From Sterolibacterium sp964437515 (lineage in GTDB: Bacteria; Pseudomonadota; Gammaproteobacteria; Burkholderiales; Rhodocyclaceae), in assembly GCA_964437515.1 (NCBI GenBank), contig CAYTHB010000024.1:1-39032 (forward strand): a stretch of DNA of 39,032 bases. The letters are read 5' to 3'. The notes beneath the pieces are model-generated. The model searched no databases and had not been told where the DNA came from. It saw only the letters and a program-made list of their open reading frames with translations. The translations under genes and the position numbers were made by a program. Positions 15,381 to 23,616 of this stretch are shown here, piece after piece; positions within the stretch are counted from its first letter, which is position 1; each line of letters begins with the position of its first letter.

Positions 15381-16790
15381 ATGACGGACAAATACATGAG
15401 CTTTGCCAACTCGGCACTGGGTGGAAAACTGGTCGGCGGCCTCGGTTTACCCAAGCCCCCGATGCTGGAACGGTTTCGTCCTGGCAAACCAGTTATTGAT
15501 GGCGCGATCGTGCTGGGTGCTGCGCGAAATGGCCCGCTGCTGGAAGCCGTGGTGCGTGTTTTAGCCAACATCAAGGCTCCGGTTCTCACCCATGGCGATG
15601 CGCCGGATTGGGTCGGTGCAGCCAATGCCGCAGGCTTGATGACCGGGCGTTACACCCCTGCCCCCAAAGGCAGCAATAAGGCAGAAAAAATCAAAGCGCT
15701 GGTGTTTGATGCTAGCGGCATTGATGACAGTACCCGTCTCGAAGCCCTCTATCATTTCTTTCATGACACCGTTCGCGCCGTAGGCAAATGCGGTCGCGTC
15801 ATCATTCTCGGGCGGCCACCGGAAAGCTGCGACACCCCCCGTACCGCCACGGCGCAACGCGCGCTGGAAGGCATGACCCGCTCGCTGGGCAAGGAAATCC
15901 GCCGGGGTTGTACCGCGCAACTGGTGTATGTCGCGACGGGCGCGGAAAACAGTATTGAATCCACCTTGCGCTTCCTGCTTTCGCCGCGCTCGGCGTATGT
16001 TTCAGCACAAGTGATCCGCATTACCGGCAAGACCCAGGCAGTCACTGATTGGGAAAAACCCTTGCAAGGTCAGCTGGCACTGGTGACCGGCGTTTCGCGC
16101 GGCATCGGTGCTGCCATCGCGGAAGTGATGGCGCGTGATGGCGCGAAAGTCATTTGCGTCGATATGCCGCAAGCCGAAGCCGCACTGAATGAAACCGCCC
16201 GTCGTTTGGAGGGTATCGCCTTGCCGCTGGATGTCACGGCTGCCGACGCACCGCAAAAAATTGTCGATGCGGCAAAGACCTACGGCGGGATTGACATCAT
16301 TGTGCATAACGCTGGCATTACCCGCGACAAAACGATTGCCAACATGAAAGACACGCTGTGGAAGTTGGTGATTGATGTCAATCTCAGCGCGCAGGAGCGC
16401 ATCAATGATGCTTTGCTCACCTCAGGCGCGCTCAAGGCACAAGGCCGCATCGTGTGTGTTTCTTCGATCAGCGGGATTGCCGGCAATATGGGGCAGACCA
16501 ACTATGCGGTCTCTAAGGCCGGGGTGATTGGCATGGTCAATAGCATGGCACCTGTATTACGCGAAAAAGCGATCACCATCAATGCCGTCGCGCCGGGCTT
16601 TATCGAGACACAGATGACCGATGCGATCCCCTTCACCATCCGCACGGCGGCGCGTTTGATGAACTCGATGAATCAGGGCGGACAGACGGTGGATGTGGCA
16701 GAAACCATCGCCTGGTTCGCCAACCCAGCATCCACGGGACTCACGGGAAATGTCGTGCGTGTCTGCGGCCAAAGCCTGATCGGTGCCTGA
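15381..16790 (+). CDS. High-molecular-weight 3-oxoacyl-ACP/CoA reductase, FabG4 type
   Basis: A 469-residue reductase. The N-terminal ~220 residues form a degenerate, flavodoxin-like Rossmann domain (DGAIVLGAARNGPL). The C-terminal part is a complete short-chain dehydrogenase: cofactor loop TGVSRGIG (236-243), NAG (310-312), catalytic Ser near 361-362, and YAVSK with Tyr375 and Lys379. This two-domain build and length are those of FabG4 (Mycobacterium tuberculosis Rv0242c), which reduces 3-oxoacyl-CoA with NADH. Here it is followed by a MaoC hydratase and a thiolase, like the mycobacterial htdX-fabG4-fadA2 neighbourhood. The reaction direction (synthesis or degradation) cannot be told from sequence. 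It is the first gene of a six-gene plus-strand row. Confidence 0.93.
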   Translation: MTDKYMSFANSALGGKLVGGLGLPKPPMLERFRPGKPVIDGAIVLGAARNGPLLEAVVRVLANIKAPVLTHGDAPDWVGAANAAGLMTGRYTPAPKGSNKAEKIKALVFDASGIDDSTRLEALYHFFHDTVRAVGKCGRVIILGRPPESCDTPRTATAQRALEGMTRSLGKEIRRGCTAQLVYVATGAENSIESTLRFLLSPRSAYVSAQVIRITGKTQAVTDWEKPLQGQLALVTGVSRGIGAAIAEVMARDGAKVICVDMPQAEAALNETARRLEGIALPLDVTAADAPQKIVDAAKTYGGIDIIVHNAGITRDKTIANMKDTLWKLVIDVNLSAQERINDALLTSGALKAQGRIVCVSSISGIAGNMGQTNYAVSKAGVIGMVNSMAPVLREKAITINAVAPGFIETQMTDAIPFTIRTAARLMNSMNQGGQTVDVAETIAWFANPASTGLTGNVVRVCGQSLIGA

Positions 16791-16819
16791 TTCTTAATCG
16801 CTCCCAGCAGACTCAGCCC

Positions 16820-17716
16820 ATGCCCGCGAACGCCACCATCCGCTCGATCGACACGCTGCCCGCGCCGCTCAAGCTCTATGGCGCGGCCTTGCTGAGTTTA
16901 CGCAAAAAGCCAAGCAGCCAAGCCACACTGCCCACACTGACACTGGTGCGCCCCGCGATCAGGCTGGATGTGGATCATATCGCCCGTTACGCGCGTCTGT
17001 GCGAATTCAAACCGGAGCAAGGCCTACCGCTGACCTATCCGCACATGCTCGCCTTTCCGCTGCACATGCTGCTGATGGCAGATGCGAGCTTTCCCTACTC
17101 CATGATGGGTCTGGTGCATCTGGCCAATACGGTGCAACAGCATACCTCACTCCAATTAAACCACCCCGTACGCGTCGAAGTACGCTGTGGCCATCCACAA
17201 GCCCATGAAAAAGGTCAGGCGTTCAGCTTGCTGACTCAAGCACGTCAAGGCAATGAACTGGTCTGGGAAAGTGAAAGCGTTTATCTGCGTACCGGCATCC
17301 GTCAGCCCAGTGGCGATGAATATCTAAGCCGTTTGACTGAGGTTCCCTCCACGACCCAGCCCCCTGTCGCCACCTGGCAAATCGACAGTGGCATCGGGCG
17401 ACGTTATGGCGCGCTTTCAGGCGACTTAAATCCCATCCATCTACATCGCCTAGGGGCAATGGCCTTGGGCTTTCCGCGCGCCCTTGCTCATGGAATGTGG
17501 GCTAAAGCCCGCGCGCTCGCCACCTTGATGCCCGCTCACCCGCTGCCAACCGCGGTCGCCAGCGTGGAATTCAAAACACCGTTATTCCTGCCTGCCCAAG
17601 CCAGACTCTGGGCAGACACCTGCCCTTCTGTCGAAGGGAAGCCCATCGAACAACGTTTCGAGCTTAAAGATCAGCGCGGCGAAAAGCCCCATCTGCGCGG
17701 GGTCTGGCACGAATGA
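16820..17716 (+). CDS. MaoC-like (R)-specific acyl dehydratase, HtdX type
   Basis: A 298-residue double-hotdog protein of the MaoC family. The second hotdog carries the catalytic pattern YGALSGDLNPIHLH with Asp202, Asn204 and His207, followed by GFPRALAHGMW. The first hotdog lacks it, as usual. Members reversibly hydrate trans-2-enoyl-CoA to (R)-3-hydroxyacyl-CoA. It lies 29 bp after the FabG4-type gene and overlaps the next gene by four bases. Partnering with FabG4 fits the mycobacterial FabG4-HtdX pair. It could also dehydrate in a chain-elongation sense. Confidence 0.9.
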   Translation: MPANATIRSIDTLPAPLKLYGAALLSLRKKPSSQATLPTLTLVRPAIRLDVDHIARYARLCEFKPEQGLPLTYPHMLAFPLHMLLMADASFPYSMMGLVHLANTVQQHTSLQLNHPVRVEVRCGHPQAHEKGQAFSLLTQARQGNELVWESESVYLRTGIRQPSGDEYLSRLTEVPSTTQPPVATWQIDSGIGRRYGALSGDLNPIHLHRLGAMALGFPRALAHGMWAKARALATLMPAHPLPTAVASVEFKTPLFLPAQARLWADTCPSVEGKPIEQRFELKDQRGEKPHLRGVWHE

Positions 17717-18246
17717 GCCGCCTGCGGCAAAGCCGATTTGCCGATCTCAAGCTCCGGCCCTGGATGCTGAAACTGGGCTTTGCGGTTTTCCCTCCACTCC
17801 TTGGCGCAAACATCCGTCTCGAATATCTGAGCCACGACTTTCGCCATGCGCGCGTGGCCATGCGCCAGCGCATCACCAACAGCAACCCGTGGGGCGTGCA
17901 TTTTGGTGGTTCGCTGTTTGCCATGACGGATTCCATCTACGGTTTGATGGTGAAACAAAATCTCGGCGCGGCTTATGTGGTCTGGGACAAATCCGCCACC
18001 ATCGACTTCTGCAAGCCCGGCCGCGGGCGCGTCTGGTGCGAGTTTCATCTGGATGCCGAGCTCATCGAACGCATTCGTCACGAAACACAGGATGGCGGCA
18101 AATCCGAGCCAGTCATTGATGTTCAGGTTCTCGACCATCACCAAGATATCGTCGCTGCCGTTCGCAAAACGCTTTATATCCGCAAAAAACCTGCTACCTC
18201 AACGACTGCTCACTCTACTCACTCTACTCACGGAGTTTCGTCATGA
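17713..18246 (+). CDS. DUF4442-like hotdog-fold thioesterase
   Basis: A 177-residue protein with a hotdog pattern. NPWGVHFGGSLFAMTDSIYGLM is the central helix region, with VWDKSATIDFCKPG and the terminal strand VVAAVRKTLYIRKK around it. It is related to DUF4442/PaaI-type thioesterases, which hydrolyse acyl-CoA or bind it. Start and stop overlap the neighbouring genes by four bases each (ATGA), showing tight coupling to the MaoC and thiolase genes. The last 15 residues are a low-complexity tail rich in Thr, Ser and His made by a short tandem DNA repeat (CTCACTCTA units near 18211-18235). Substrate unknown. A second hotdog gene of the same group is at 27671. Confidence 0.82.
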   Translation: MSRLRQSRFADLKLRPWMLKLGFAVFPPLLGANIRLEYLSHDFRHARVAMRQRITNSNPWGVHFGGSLFAMTDSIYGLMVKQNLGAAYVVWDKSATIDFCKPGRGRVWCEFHLDAELIERIRHETQDGGKSEPVIDVQVLDHHQDIVAAVRKTLYIRKKPATSTTAHSTHSTHGVSS

Positions 18247-19532
18247 CCATGACCACGATACGTCGCGTCGCCATACTCGGTGGCAACCGCATCCCCTTTG
18301 CCCGTTCCAACACGGCCTATGCCGAAGCCTCTAACCAGCAGATGCTGACAGCGGCATTACAAGGCTTGATCGACCGCTACAACCTGCATGGCTTGCGTCT
18401 GGGCGAAGTGGCTGCGGGCGCGGTCATCAAACATTCGCGCGATTTCAACCTGACCCGCGAATCGGTGCTCTCCACCACCCTCGCCCCCGAAACCCCCGCT
18501 TATGATCTCCAACAAGCCTGCGGTACGGGGCTGGAAGCTGCAATGCTGGTCGCCAACAAAATCGCACTGGGTCAGATTGATGTCGGCATTGCCGGTGGCG
18601 TGGATACCACCTCAGACGCACCGATCGGCGTGAATGAAAAAATGCGCAAGATCCTGCTCGACATCAATCGCAGCAAGACGACCGGGCAGCGCTTGACCAA
18701 GGCGATGCGACTGCGCCCGGACATGTTTTTCAAAATTCTCATCCCGCGCAACACCGAGCCGCGCACCGGGCTGTCGATGGGCGAGCACTGCGAACAGATG
18801 GCGAAGGAATGGCAGATTCCACGCGAAGCACAAGATCTCATGGCCGTAGAAAGCCATCGCAAGCTCGCTGCGGCTTACGAAAAGGGCTTTTTCAACGATC
18901 TCATCACGCCCTTTCAAGGACTCAAGCAAGACAACAACCTGCGCCCTGACATCACGCTGGAGAAGCTCGCCACACTCAAACCGGCCTTTGATCGCGCCAG
19001 TGGCAGTGGCACACTCACTGCTGCCAATTCCACCACACTGACTGACGGTGCCTCCTGCGTGCTGCTCGCCAGCGAGGCCTGGGCAAAGGAACGTAATCTG
19101 CCGATCCTGGCTTATCTGAGCTTTGCCGAAGTCGCTGCGGTGGATTTCGTCAAAAAGAAGGAAGGCTTGCTGATGGCTCCAGCGTATGCCGTGCCGCGCA
19201 TGCTCGACCGGGCTGGCTTGAAACTGCAGGATTTCGATTTCTATGAAATTCATGAAGCCTTTGCCGCACAAGTCCTCTGTACTTTGAAGGCATGGCAAGA
19301 CCCGACTTTCTGCCGCGAACGTCTGGGGCGCGCCGAACCGCTGGGCACGATCGACATGGCGAAGTTCAATCTGCATGGCAGTTCGCTGGCTACCGGCCAC
19401 CCCTTCGCAGCCACTGGCGGTCGCATCATTGCCACGCTCGCCAAGATGCTGGCGCAAAAAGGCTCAGGGCGCGGGCTGATTTCCATTTGTGCAGCCGGTG
19501 GGCAAGGGGTCGTCGCCATCATCGAACGCTGA
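18243..19532 (+). CDS. Acetyl-CoA C-acyltransferase (thiolase), FadI/FadA2 type
   Basis: A 429-residue thiolase that cleaves, or in reverse condenses, 3-oxoacyl-CoA. The nucleophile is Cys93 in QQACGTGLEAAM. Later active-site segments are EIHEAFAAQ, LATGHPFAATGGR (His) and ICAAGGQGVV (second Cys). Length and motifs match FadI of anaerobic beta-oxidation and mycobacterial FadA2. It overlaps the hotdog gene by four bases. No FadJ/FadB partner is in the window. The FabG4-type reductase and MaoC hydratase supply the intermediate steps with (R)-stereochemistry instead, suggesting an alternative or reversible beta-oxidation route. Confidence 0.94.
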   Translation: MTMTTIRRVAILGGNRIPFARSNTAYAEASNQQMLTAALQGLIDRYNLHGLRLGEVAAGAVIKHSRDFNLTRESVLSTTLAPETPAYDLQQACGTGLEAAMLVANKIALGQIDVGIAGGVDTTSDAPIGVNEKMRKILLDINRSKTTGQRLTKAMRLRPDMFFKILIPRNTEPRTGLSMGEHCEQMAKEWQIPREAQDLMAVESHRKLAAAYEKGFFNDLITPFQGLKQDNNLRPDITLEKLATLKPAFDRASGSGTLTAANSTTLTDGASCVLLASEAWAKERNLPILAYLSFAEVAAVDFVKKKEGLLMAPAYAVPRMLDRAGLKLQDFDFYEIHEAFAAQVLCTLKAWQDPTFCRERLGRAEPLGTIDMAKFNLHGSSLATGHPFAATGGRIIATLAKMLAQKGSGRGLISICAAGGQGVVAIIER

Positions 19533-19590
19533 TTCATTACAACAAGCCCACATAAACGCCAATAAAAACAGGCACAGGGAGGAGAACAGC

Positions 19591-21354
19591 ATGAATTCAG
19601 CCGCGGCTACGGCACAAAAAAACACGTGGTTTCCGGACGCATCAATCTCGGCAAGCCCGCAAGAAAGCGAGCGCGTCTGGCTCCAGTCTTACGTTGCCGG
19701 AGTTCCTGCCGACATTGATCTGAGCACCTACCGCTCACTGAATCATTACTTCGATGAATGTATCGAAAAATTCCGTGAGCGCACGGCCTTGGTCAGCATA
19801 GGCACGGAAATGAGCTATGGCGAACTGGCGCACAAGGTGGAAGCCTTTGCCGCCTATCTACAAAGCATCGGCGTTAAAAAAGGCGACCGCGTGGCCTTGA
19901 TGATGCCCAATCTGTTCCAGTACCCAATTTGTCTGTTCGGCGTGCTGAAACTCGGTGCTGTGGTGGTCAATGTCAATCCACTCTACACCCCCCGCGAACT
20001 GGCGCATCAACTGAAAGACAGTGGTGCGGCAACCATCGTCATCCTTGAAAACTTCGCGCACACACTGGAACAAGCCCTGCCGGGTACGCAAATCAAACAC
20101 ATCATCATCACCGAAATCGGTGATTTACTCGGTGGTGTGATCAATCTCAAAGGACGTTTACTCAACCGAGTCGTCAAGCATATCCAGAAAATGGTGCCAC
20201 GCTATCACCTGCCCCATTTCATCCGCTTACGCGCCGCGCTGCGTCAGGGCATGCGCCATGTATTCCAGCCTGTCGAAGTCGCACAAGGCGATCTGGCCTT
20301 TCTGCAATACACCGGCGGCACCACGGGCGTGGCCAAGGGCGCGATGCTGAGCCATCGCAATATCATCGCCAATCTACTGCAAGCCAAAGCCTGGGCCGAG
20401 GGGCAGCTCACCAATGCCATCGAAACCGTGCTCACGCCGCTGCCGATGTATCACATCTATTCCCTCACCGTGAATTGCCTGATCTTTCTGGGACTGGGTG
20501 GGCGTAACATTCTCATCGCCAACCCGCGTGATACCCAACGCATGACCATGATTCTGCGTAAAGAACAGTTTTCTGGCGTGACGGCGGTGAGTACGCTGTT
20601 TTCCTCATTCCTTGAAAACGAGGAATTCTGCCAGCGCGATTTTCGCCCCCTGAAGCTCTGCATGGCCGGTGGCATGGCGATGTCGCGCACTGTGGCCGAA
20701 AAATGGAAAAAGGTGACGGGCGTTGGCATCGTCGAAGGCTATGGCCTGACCGAGTGCTCGCCCATTGTCACCATCAACCCGGTCGATATTTCCAAACCTG
20801 TTGAATTCAACGGTTCCATCGGTCTGCCTGTCCCTTCCACCTGGGTGCGGATGCGGCGTGATGATGGCAGTTGGGCTGAACGGGGCGAAGCGGGCGAGCT
20901 GTGCGTCCATGGCCCGCAGGTCATGCAGGGCTACTGGCAACGCCCCGAAGAAACCGCGCGGGTCATTGATGCCGATGGCTGGCTCTCCACCGGCGATGTG
21001 GGCATCATGGATGAACAGGGCTTCATCCGCCTCATCGACCGCAAGAAAGACATGATCCTCGTTTCCGGCTTCAACGTATTTCCCAACGAAATCGAAGAAG
21101 TCATCATGACGCACCCCGACGTGCTGGAAGTGGCGGCCATCGGCGTACCTGATGAAACGTCCGGCGAACGTGTCAAGGTTTTTGTCGTACCGCGCAATCC
21201 GGGGCTGACCAAAGAAGCCGTGATTGCCCATTGCCGGGAAAACATGACAGGTTACAAAATCCCCCGCATCGTGGAGTTTCGTGAGGATTTACCCAAATCC
21301 ATCGTCGGCAAGATATTGCGACGAGAATTACGCGATTCATCCCCCAGCCCTTGA
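19591..21354 (+). CDS. fadD: Long-chain fatty acid--CoA ligase
   Basis: A 587-residue member of the adenylate-forming (ANL) superfamily, close to FadD, that activates fatty acids to acyl-CoA via an acyl-AMP. It shows the P-loop-like YTGGTTGVAKGAMLSHRN (240-257), then GYGLTECSP, DGWLSTGDVG, DRKKDMILVSGFNVFPNE and the C-terminal catalytic lysine in KSIVGKILRREL. The start at 19591 is preceded by GGGAGGAG about 8 bases upstream; the frame is open further 5' into the thiolase gene but that part is a shadow. It follows the thiolase by 58 bp in the same operon. Chain-length specificity cannot be read from sequence. Confidence 0.94.
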   Translation: MNSAAATAQKNTWFPDASISASPQESERVWLQSYVAGVPADIDLSTYRSLNHYFDECIEKFRERTALVSIGTEMSYGELAHKVEAFAAYLQSIGVKKGDRVALMMPNLFQYPICLFGVLKLGAVVVNVNPLYTPRELAHQLKDSGAATIVILENFAHTLEQALPGTQIKHIIITEIGDLLGGVINLKGRLLNRVVKHIQKMVPRYHLPHFIRLRAALRQGMRHVFQPVEVAQGDLAFLQYTGGTTGVAKGAMLSHRNIIANLLQAKAWAEGQLTNAIETVLTPLPMYHIYSLTVNCLIFLGLGGRNILIANPRDTQRMTMILRKEQFSGVTAVSTLFSSFLENEEFCQRDFRPLKLCMAGGMAMSRTVAEKWKKVTGVGIVEGYGLTECSPIVTINPVDISKPVEFNGSIGLPVPSTWVRMRRDDGSWAERGEAGELCVHGPQVMQGYWQRPEETARVIDADGWLSTGDVGIMDEQGFIRLIDRKKDMILVSGFNVFPNEIEEVIMTHPDVLEVAAIGVPDETSGERVKVFVVPRNPGLTKEAVIAHCRENMTGYKIPRIVEFREDLPKSIVGKILRRELRDSSPSP

Positions 21355-21404
21355 GTTCCAGGAAACATTGCAGAAAATAAAACCCACCCCAGGAGGAACA
21401 TGCA

Positions 21405-22151
21405 ATGAAATTCAATATCAGTCTCAGCCTCAACCTCAGCCTGTTAGCGACGACCCTGCTATTCGCCACGCCGTGGGCAAGTGCTCAGAACGAGCCCACG
21501 CCGGGAGCGAGCGAACCCCACAAATACAACTGGGAACTGGAACGCACCGACGGCCCTTGCAAAAGCTACAGCAGCGTCGTGGCCGGCAAGGACTACATTG
21601 CCGCCAAGGCGGTATGCGACGTACCTGCGCGCATAGAAGTCATCGGCACTATTCTGCATGACATCGAAGGCTTTCCGGCATGGATGGCTGACTGCAATGC
21701 CACCAAGATACTCAAGGTCGAAAACGAAGAAAAAGACACCATCGTTTTCTGGCTGCATCAGCACATTCCCATCCTGAAAGACCGTGACATGGTGCTGCGC
21801 TCGACGGTGAATGTCGATTACGCCAAGGGGATCAACGTCATCGAGGCACGGACGGCGGAGGATGTGAAATACGATTCCGGCAAGAATGTCATCCGCATGC
21901 CTTCTTTCTACGCCCAATATCGGCTGGACTGGGTGGATCGCGAACACACCCGCGTGACCTATCTGATCGATCCGGATCTCGGCGCCGGCTTACCGACCGG
22001 CATATCCAATTCCAACATTCGCAAGATTCCCCTGCGCAGCATGCAGGGCATGATGAAAATGGCCGCCGACAAAAAATACATCGAAGCCGCAAAATCCAGC
22101 AAATATGCGCGTTGGGTCGATGAAGCGCTCAAGCTTCAACAACTCAAGTAA
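21405..22151 (+). CDS. Secreted SRPBCC/START-like lipid-binding protein
   Basis: A 248-residue protein with a Sec signal peptide (residues 1 to about 28, ending PWASA). The mature part resembles START/SRPBCC proteins: YNWELERTDGPCKSYS, an alpha-beta core around ILHDIEGFPAWMADCNATKIL, FWLHQHIPILKDRDMVLRST and VTYLIDPDLGAGLP. These folds bind hydrophobic ligands. The start at 21405 has AGGAGGA about 8 bases upstream. It is the last gene of the lipid operon (50 bp after fadD), so a role in handling a periplasmic or outer-membrane lipid substrate is reasonable inference. The exact ligand is unknown. Repeat copy E follows 56 bp downstream. Confidence 0.82.
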   Translation: MKFNISLSLNLSLLATTLLFATPWASAQNEPTPGASEPHKYNWELERTDGPCKSYSSVVAGKDYIAAKAVCDVPARIEVIGTILHDIEGFPAWMADCNATKILKVENEEKDTIVFWLHQHIPILKDRDMVLRSTVNVDYAKGINVIEARTAEDVKYDSGKNVIRMPSFYAQYRLDWVDREHTRVTYLIDPDLGAGLPTGISNSNIRKIPLRSMQGMMKMAADKKYIEAAKSSKYARWVDEALKLQQLK

Positions 22152-22207
22152 AGTCCCTTCATGATGCGATGTGTATCTCCTTCTTGACACCTTGTTTGTT
22201 CTGACTC

Positions 22208-22360
22208 TAACGTACATGGTAGCCATCTCCACCCACAGAGGATGAAATAATCGTTACCCGATACGCCCACCCCACCCATCCGCCCCTCAAGGGGCGGCTA
22301 CTGATTGGCTCGCTACGCTCGAAGCTTCAACTCGACTCTGTTTTTTGTATTTCACGTTAA
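22208..22360 (-). repeat. Interspersed hairpin-rich repeat, copy E (internal deletion)
   Basis: A 153-bp copy in reverse orientation, from TAACGTACATGGTAGCC to TTTCACGTTAA. It keeps both ends and the CCCCTCAAGGGG stem. It lacks about 73 bp of the core present in copies C, D and F, namely the GGACGGC hairpin and the CACGGAGC/GCTCCGTG palindrome. It lies downstream of the lipid operon and upstream of the AbiEii-type TA pair. Confidence 0.9.
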
Positions 22361-22480
22361 CCTATCTCATAACAATTTCTCATGAAGACGCCTGTCATTT
22401 CAGCGTATATGAACATTGTCCCGGAAGACTTCGATGAAAATGAAATGCCGGGTATTTCATACGATCAATGATTAAAAGAC

Positions 22481-22771
22481 ATGAACCAGAACAACGAACA
22501 CCCATGTCGTTCCCCATCGAAACCTTTGCGCAAAAACACGCGGCTTGGTTTGTCTTTCCCCTATGACTGGTCGAACCCTGAAATCAGCGACGAAGCGTTG
22601 ATTCTTAATGTTCTTGAGCGAGGTATTTACAAGGATATTTGCCGGATATGTGCCCATTACGGCATCAAGAGGGTCGAGCAGTTGTGTGAAAACCTGCCCA
22701 GGAATATCGCTGAGAGCCCATCACTCACCCGCATGATGAACAACATCAAAAATGGATTTTCACATGCTTAA
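22481..22771 (+). CDS. Putative antitoxin partner of the AbiEii-like toxin
   Basis: A 96-residue protein with no transmembrane segment: SFPYDWSNPEISDEALILNV, LERGIYKDICRICAHYGIKRV and a basic N-terminus. Short proteins with this W.NP.I.DE..I..VL..G...DI....YG pattern commonly precede AbiEii-type nucleotidyltransferase genes and are regarded as antitoxins. I do not recognise a named domain with certainty. It overlaps the toxin gene by 8 or 20 bases, depending on the toxin start, which supports the pairing. Stretches of A/T-rich codons (DNA less GC-rich than its neighbours) suggest transfer. It lies 120 bp after repeat copy E. Confidence 0.7.
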   Translation: MNQNNEHPCRSPSKPLRKNTRLGLSFPYDWSNPEISDEALILNVLERGIYKDICRICAHYGIKRVEQLCENLPRNIAESPSLTRMMNNIKNGFSHA

Positions 22772-23513
22772 ACTGGATCGTATTCCAGAAGCAACCCGGC
22801 GTGTTTTCGAGCAATTAGCCACCCATCCATTACTTGATGGGTTCACCTTGATTGGTGGCACAGCCTTGGCACTGCAAATTGCCCATCGGACCAGTGAGGA
22901 TCTTGATTTTTGGTACCCTGCCGAACATCTGGATAAACGAGTCATTTCGTCTGTCCTCCGATCAATACAAGATATTGGTTTTAATGTGGAATTGGTAACA
23001 CCGCACCACCAGATTGTTGCCGAGAAAATCAATGGTCGTGATTTGCTGTCTTGTGTTCAGGACTATGTCATCGACAACGTCAAAGTCACATTTTTTGCCC
23101 GTAATGACCTTGCCTACGACTACTTCAATTCATTCAGTCGCGTGGGTGATACAGGCAGTACTTTCAGCATCATGGGTGAAGAAGGTCTGTTTTCCATGAA
23201 GTCTCTTGTGATCCATCAACGTGTCCGATCCCGCGATCTTTATGATTTGAAGTCATTCATGGAAAGAGGCAAGTCGCTTGACGATATTTTCTCCGCTGCA
23301 AGTACCGCTGACCCTGCTTGCTCTACTGAGTACGCAAAATCTGTTTTAACCGGTGATGTACCACTAGACAAAAACGATGAAGGTTTTAATTCGATTGATG
23401 TCAATGAATCCATCCAAGACATTTATGCTTTCTTTACATCAGCCATCAATGACTATGAGCAGACTATCGCCACTGAAATCATGCGCGCGACTCGCCCCAT
23501 CATTCGAGAATGA
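22764..23513 (+). CDS. Nucleotidyltransferase toxin, AbiEii/AbiGii family
   Basis: A 249-residue protein of the AbiEii/AbiGii toxin family (PF08843), minimal nucleotidyltransferases; relatives modify tRNA 3' ends and act in abortive infection. The nucleotidyltransferase signature is GFTLIGGTALALQIAHRTSE followed by DLDFW, giving Gly31-Gly32 and the acidic pair around Asp46/Asp48, then YVIDNVKVTFFA and the helix KSLVIHQRVRSRDLYDLKSF. The start at 22764 has GGA 7 bases upstream; an in-frame ATG at 22752 adds four residues and is the alternative. Base composition is lower in GC than the flanking lipid genes. A perfect palindrome followed by CTTTTC lies about 65 bp downstream. Confidence 0.88.
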   Translation: MLKLDRIPEATRRVFEQLATHPLLDGFTLIGGTALALQIAHRTSEDLDFWYPAEHLDKRVISSVLRSIQDIGFNVELVTPHHQIVAEKINGRDLLSCVQDYVIDNVKVTFFARNDLAYDYFNSFSRVGDTGSTFSIMGEEGLFSMKSLVIHQRVRSRDLYDLKSFMERGKSLDDIFSAASTADPACSTEYAKSVLTGDVPLDKNDEGFNSIDVNESIQDIYAFFTSAINDYEQTIATEIMRATRPIIRE

Positions 23514-23577
23514 TGAGAAGCCTTGCATCCCCCCACACGACCTTACCCATTTCCACACCACGCCCGATCGGCGTACT

Positions 23578-23600
23578 CCGTCAAAATTTTGACGGCTTTT
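23578..23600 (+). terminator. Palindrome CCGTCAAAATTTTGACGG plus T-rich run: terminator or operator
   Basis: An 18-bp perfect palindrome (23578-23595) followed by CTTTTCT. It lies 64 bp after the toxin stop and 21 bp before the OmpW start. As a terminator it would end the TA transcript, but a loop-free palindrome this close to the next gene could equally be an operator for the OmpW gene. Confidence 0.5.
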
Positions 23601-23616
23601 CTACTCAAAGGTGCTC

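Noticed and set aside
18612..19457. Minus-strand frame of 281 codons
   Set aside because: Antisense to the thiolase, whose active-site motifs are intact; the translation has no family signature.
22382..22471. Plus-strand frame of 29 codons between repeat E and the TA pair
   Set aside because: Too short and without family resemblance; it could be a leader peptide but nothing supports it.
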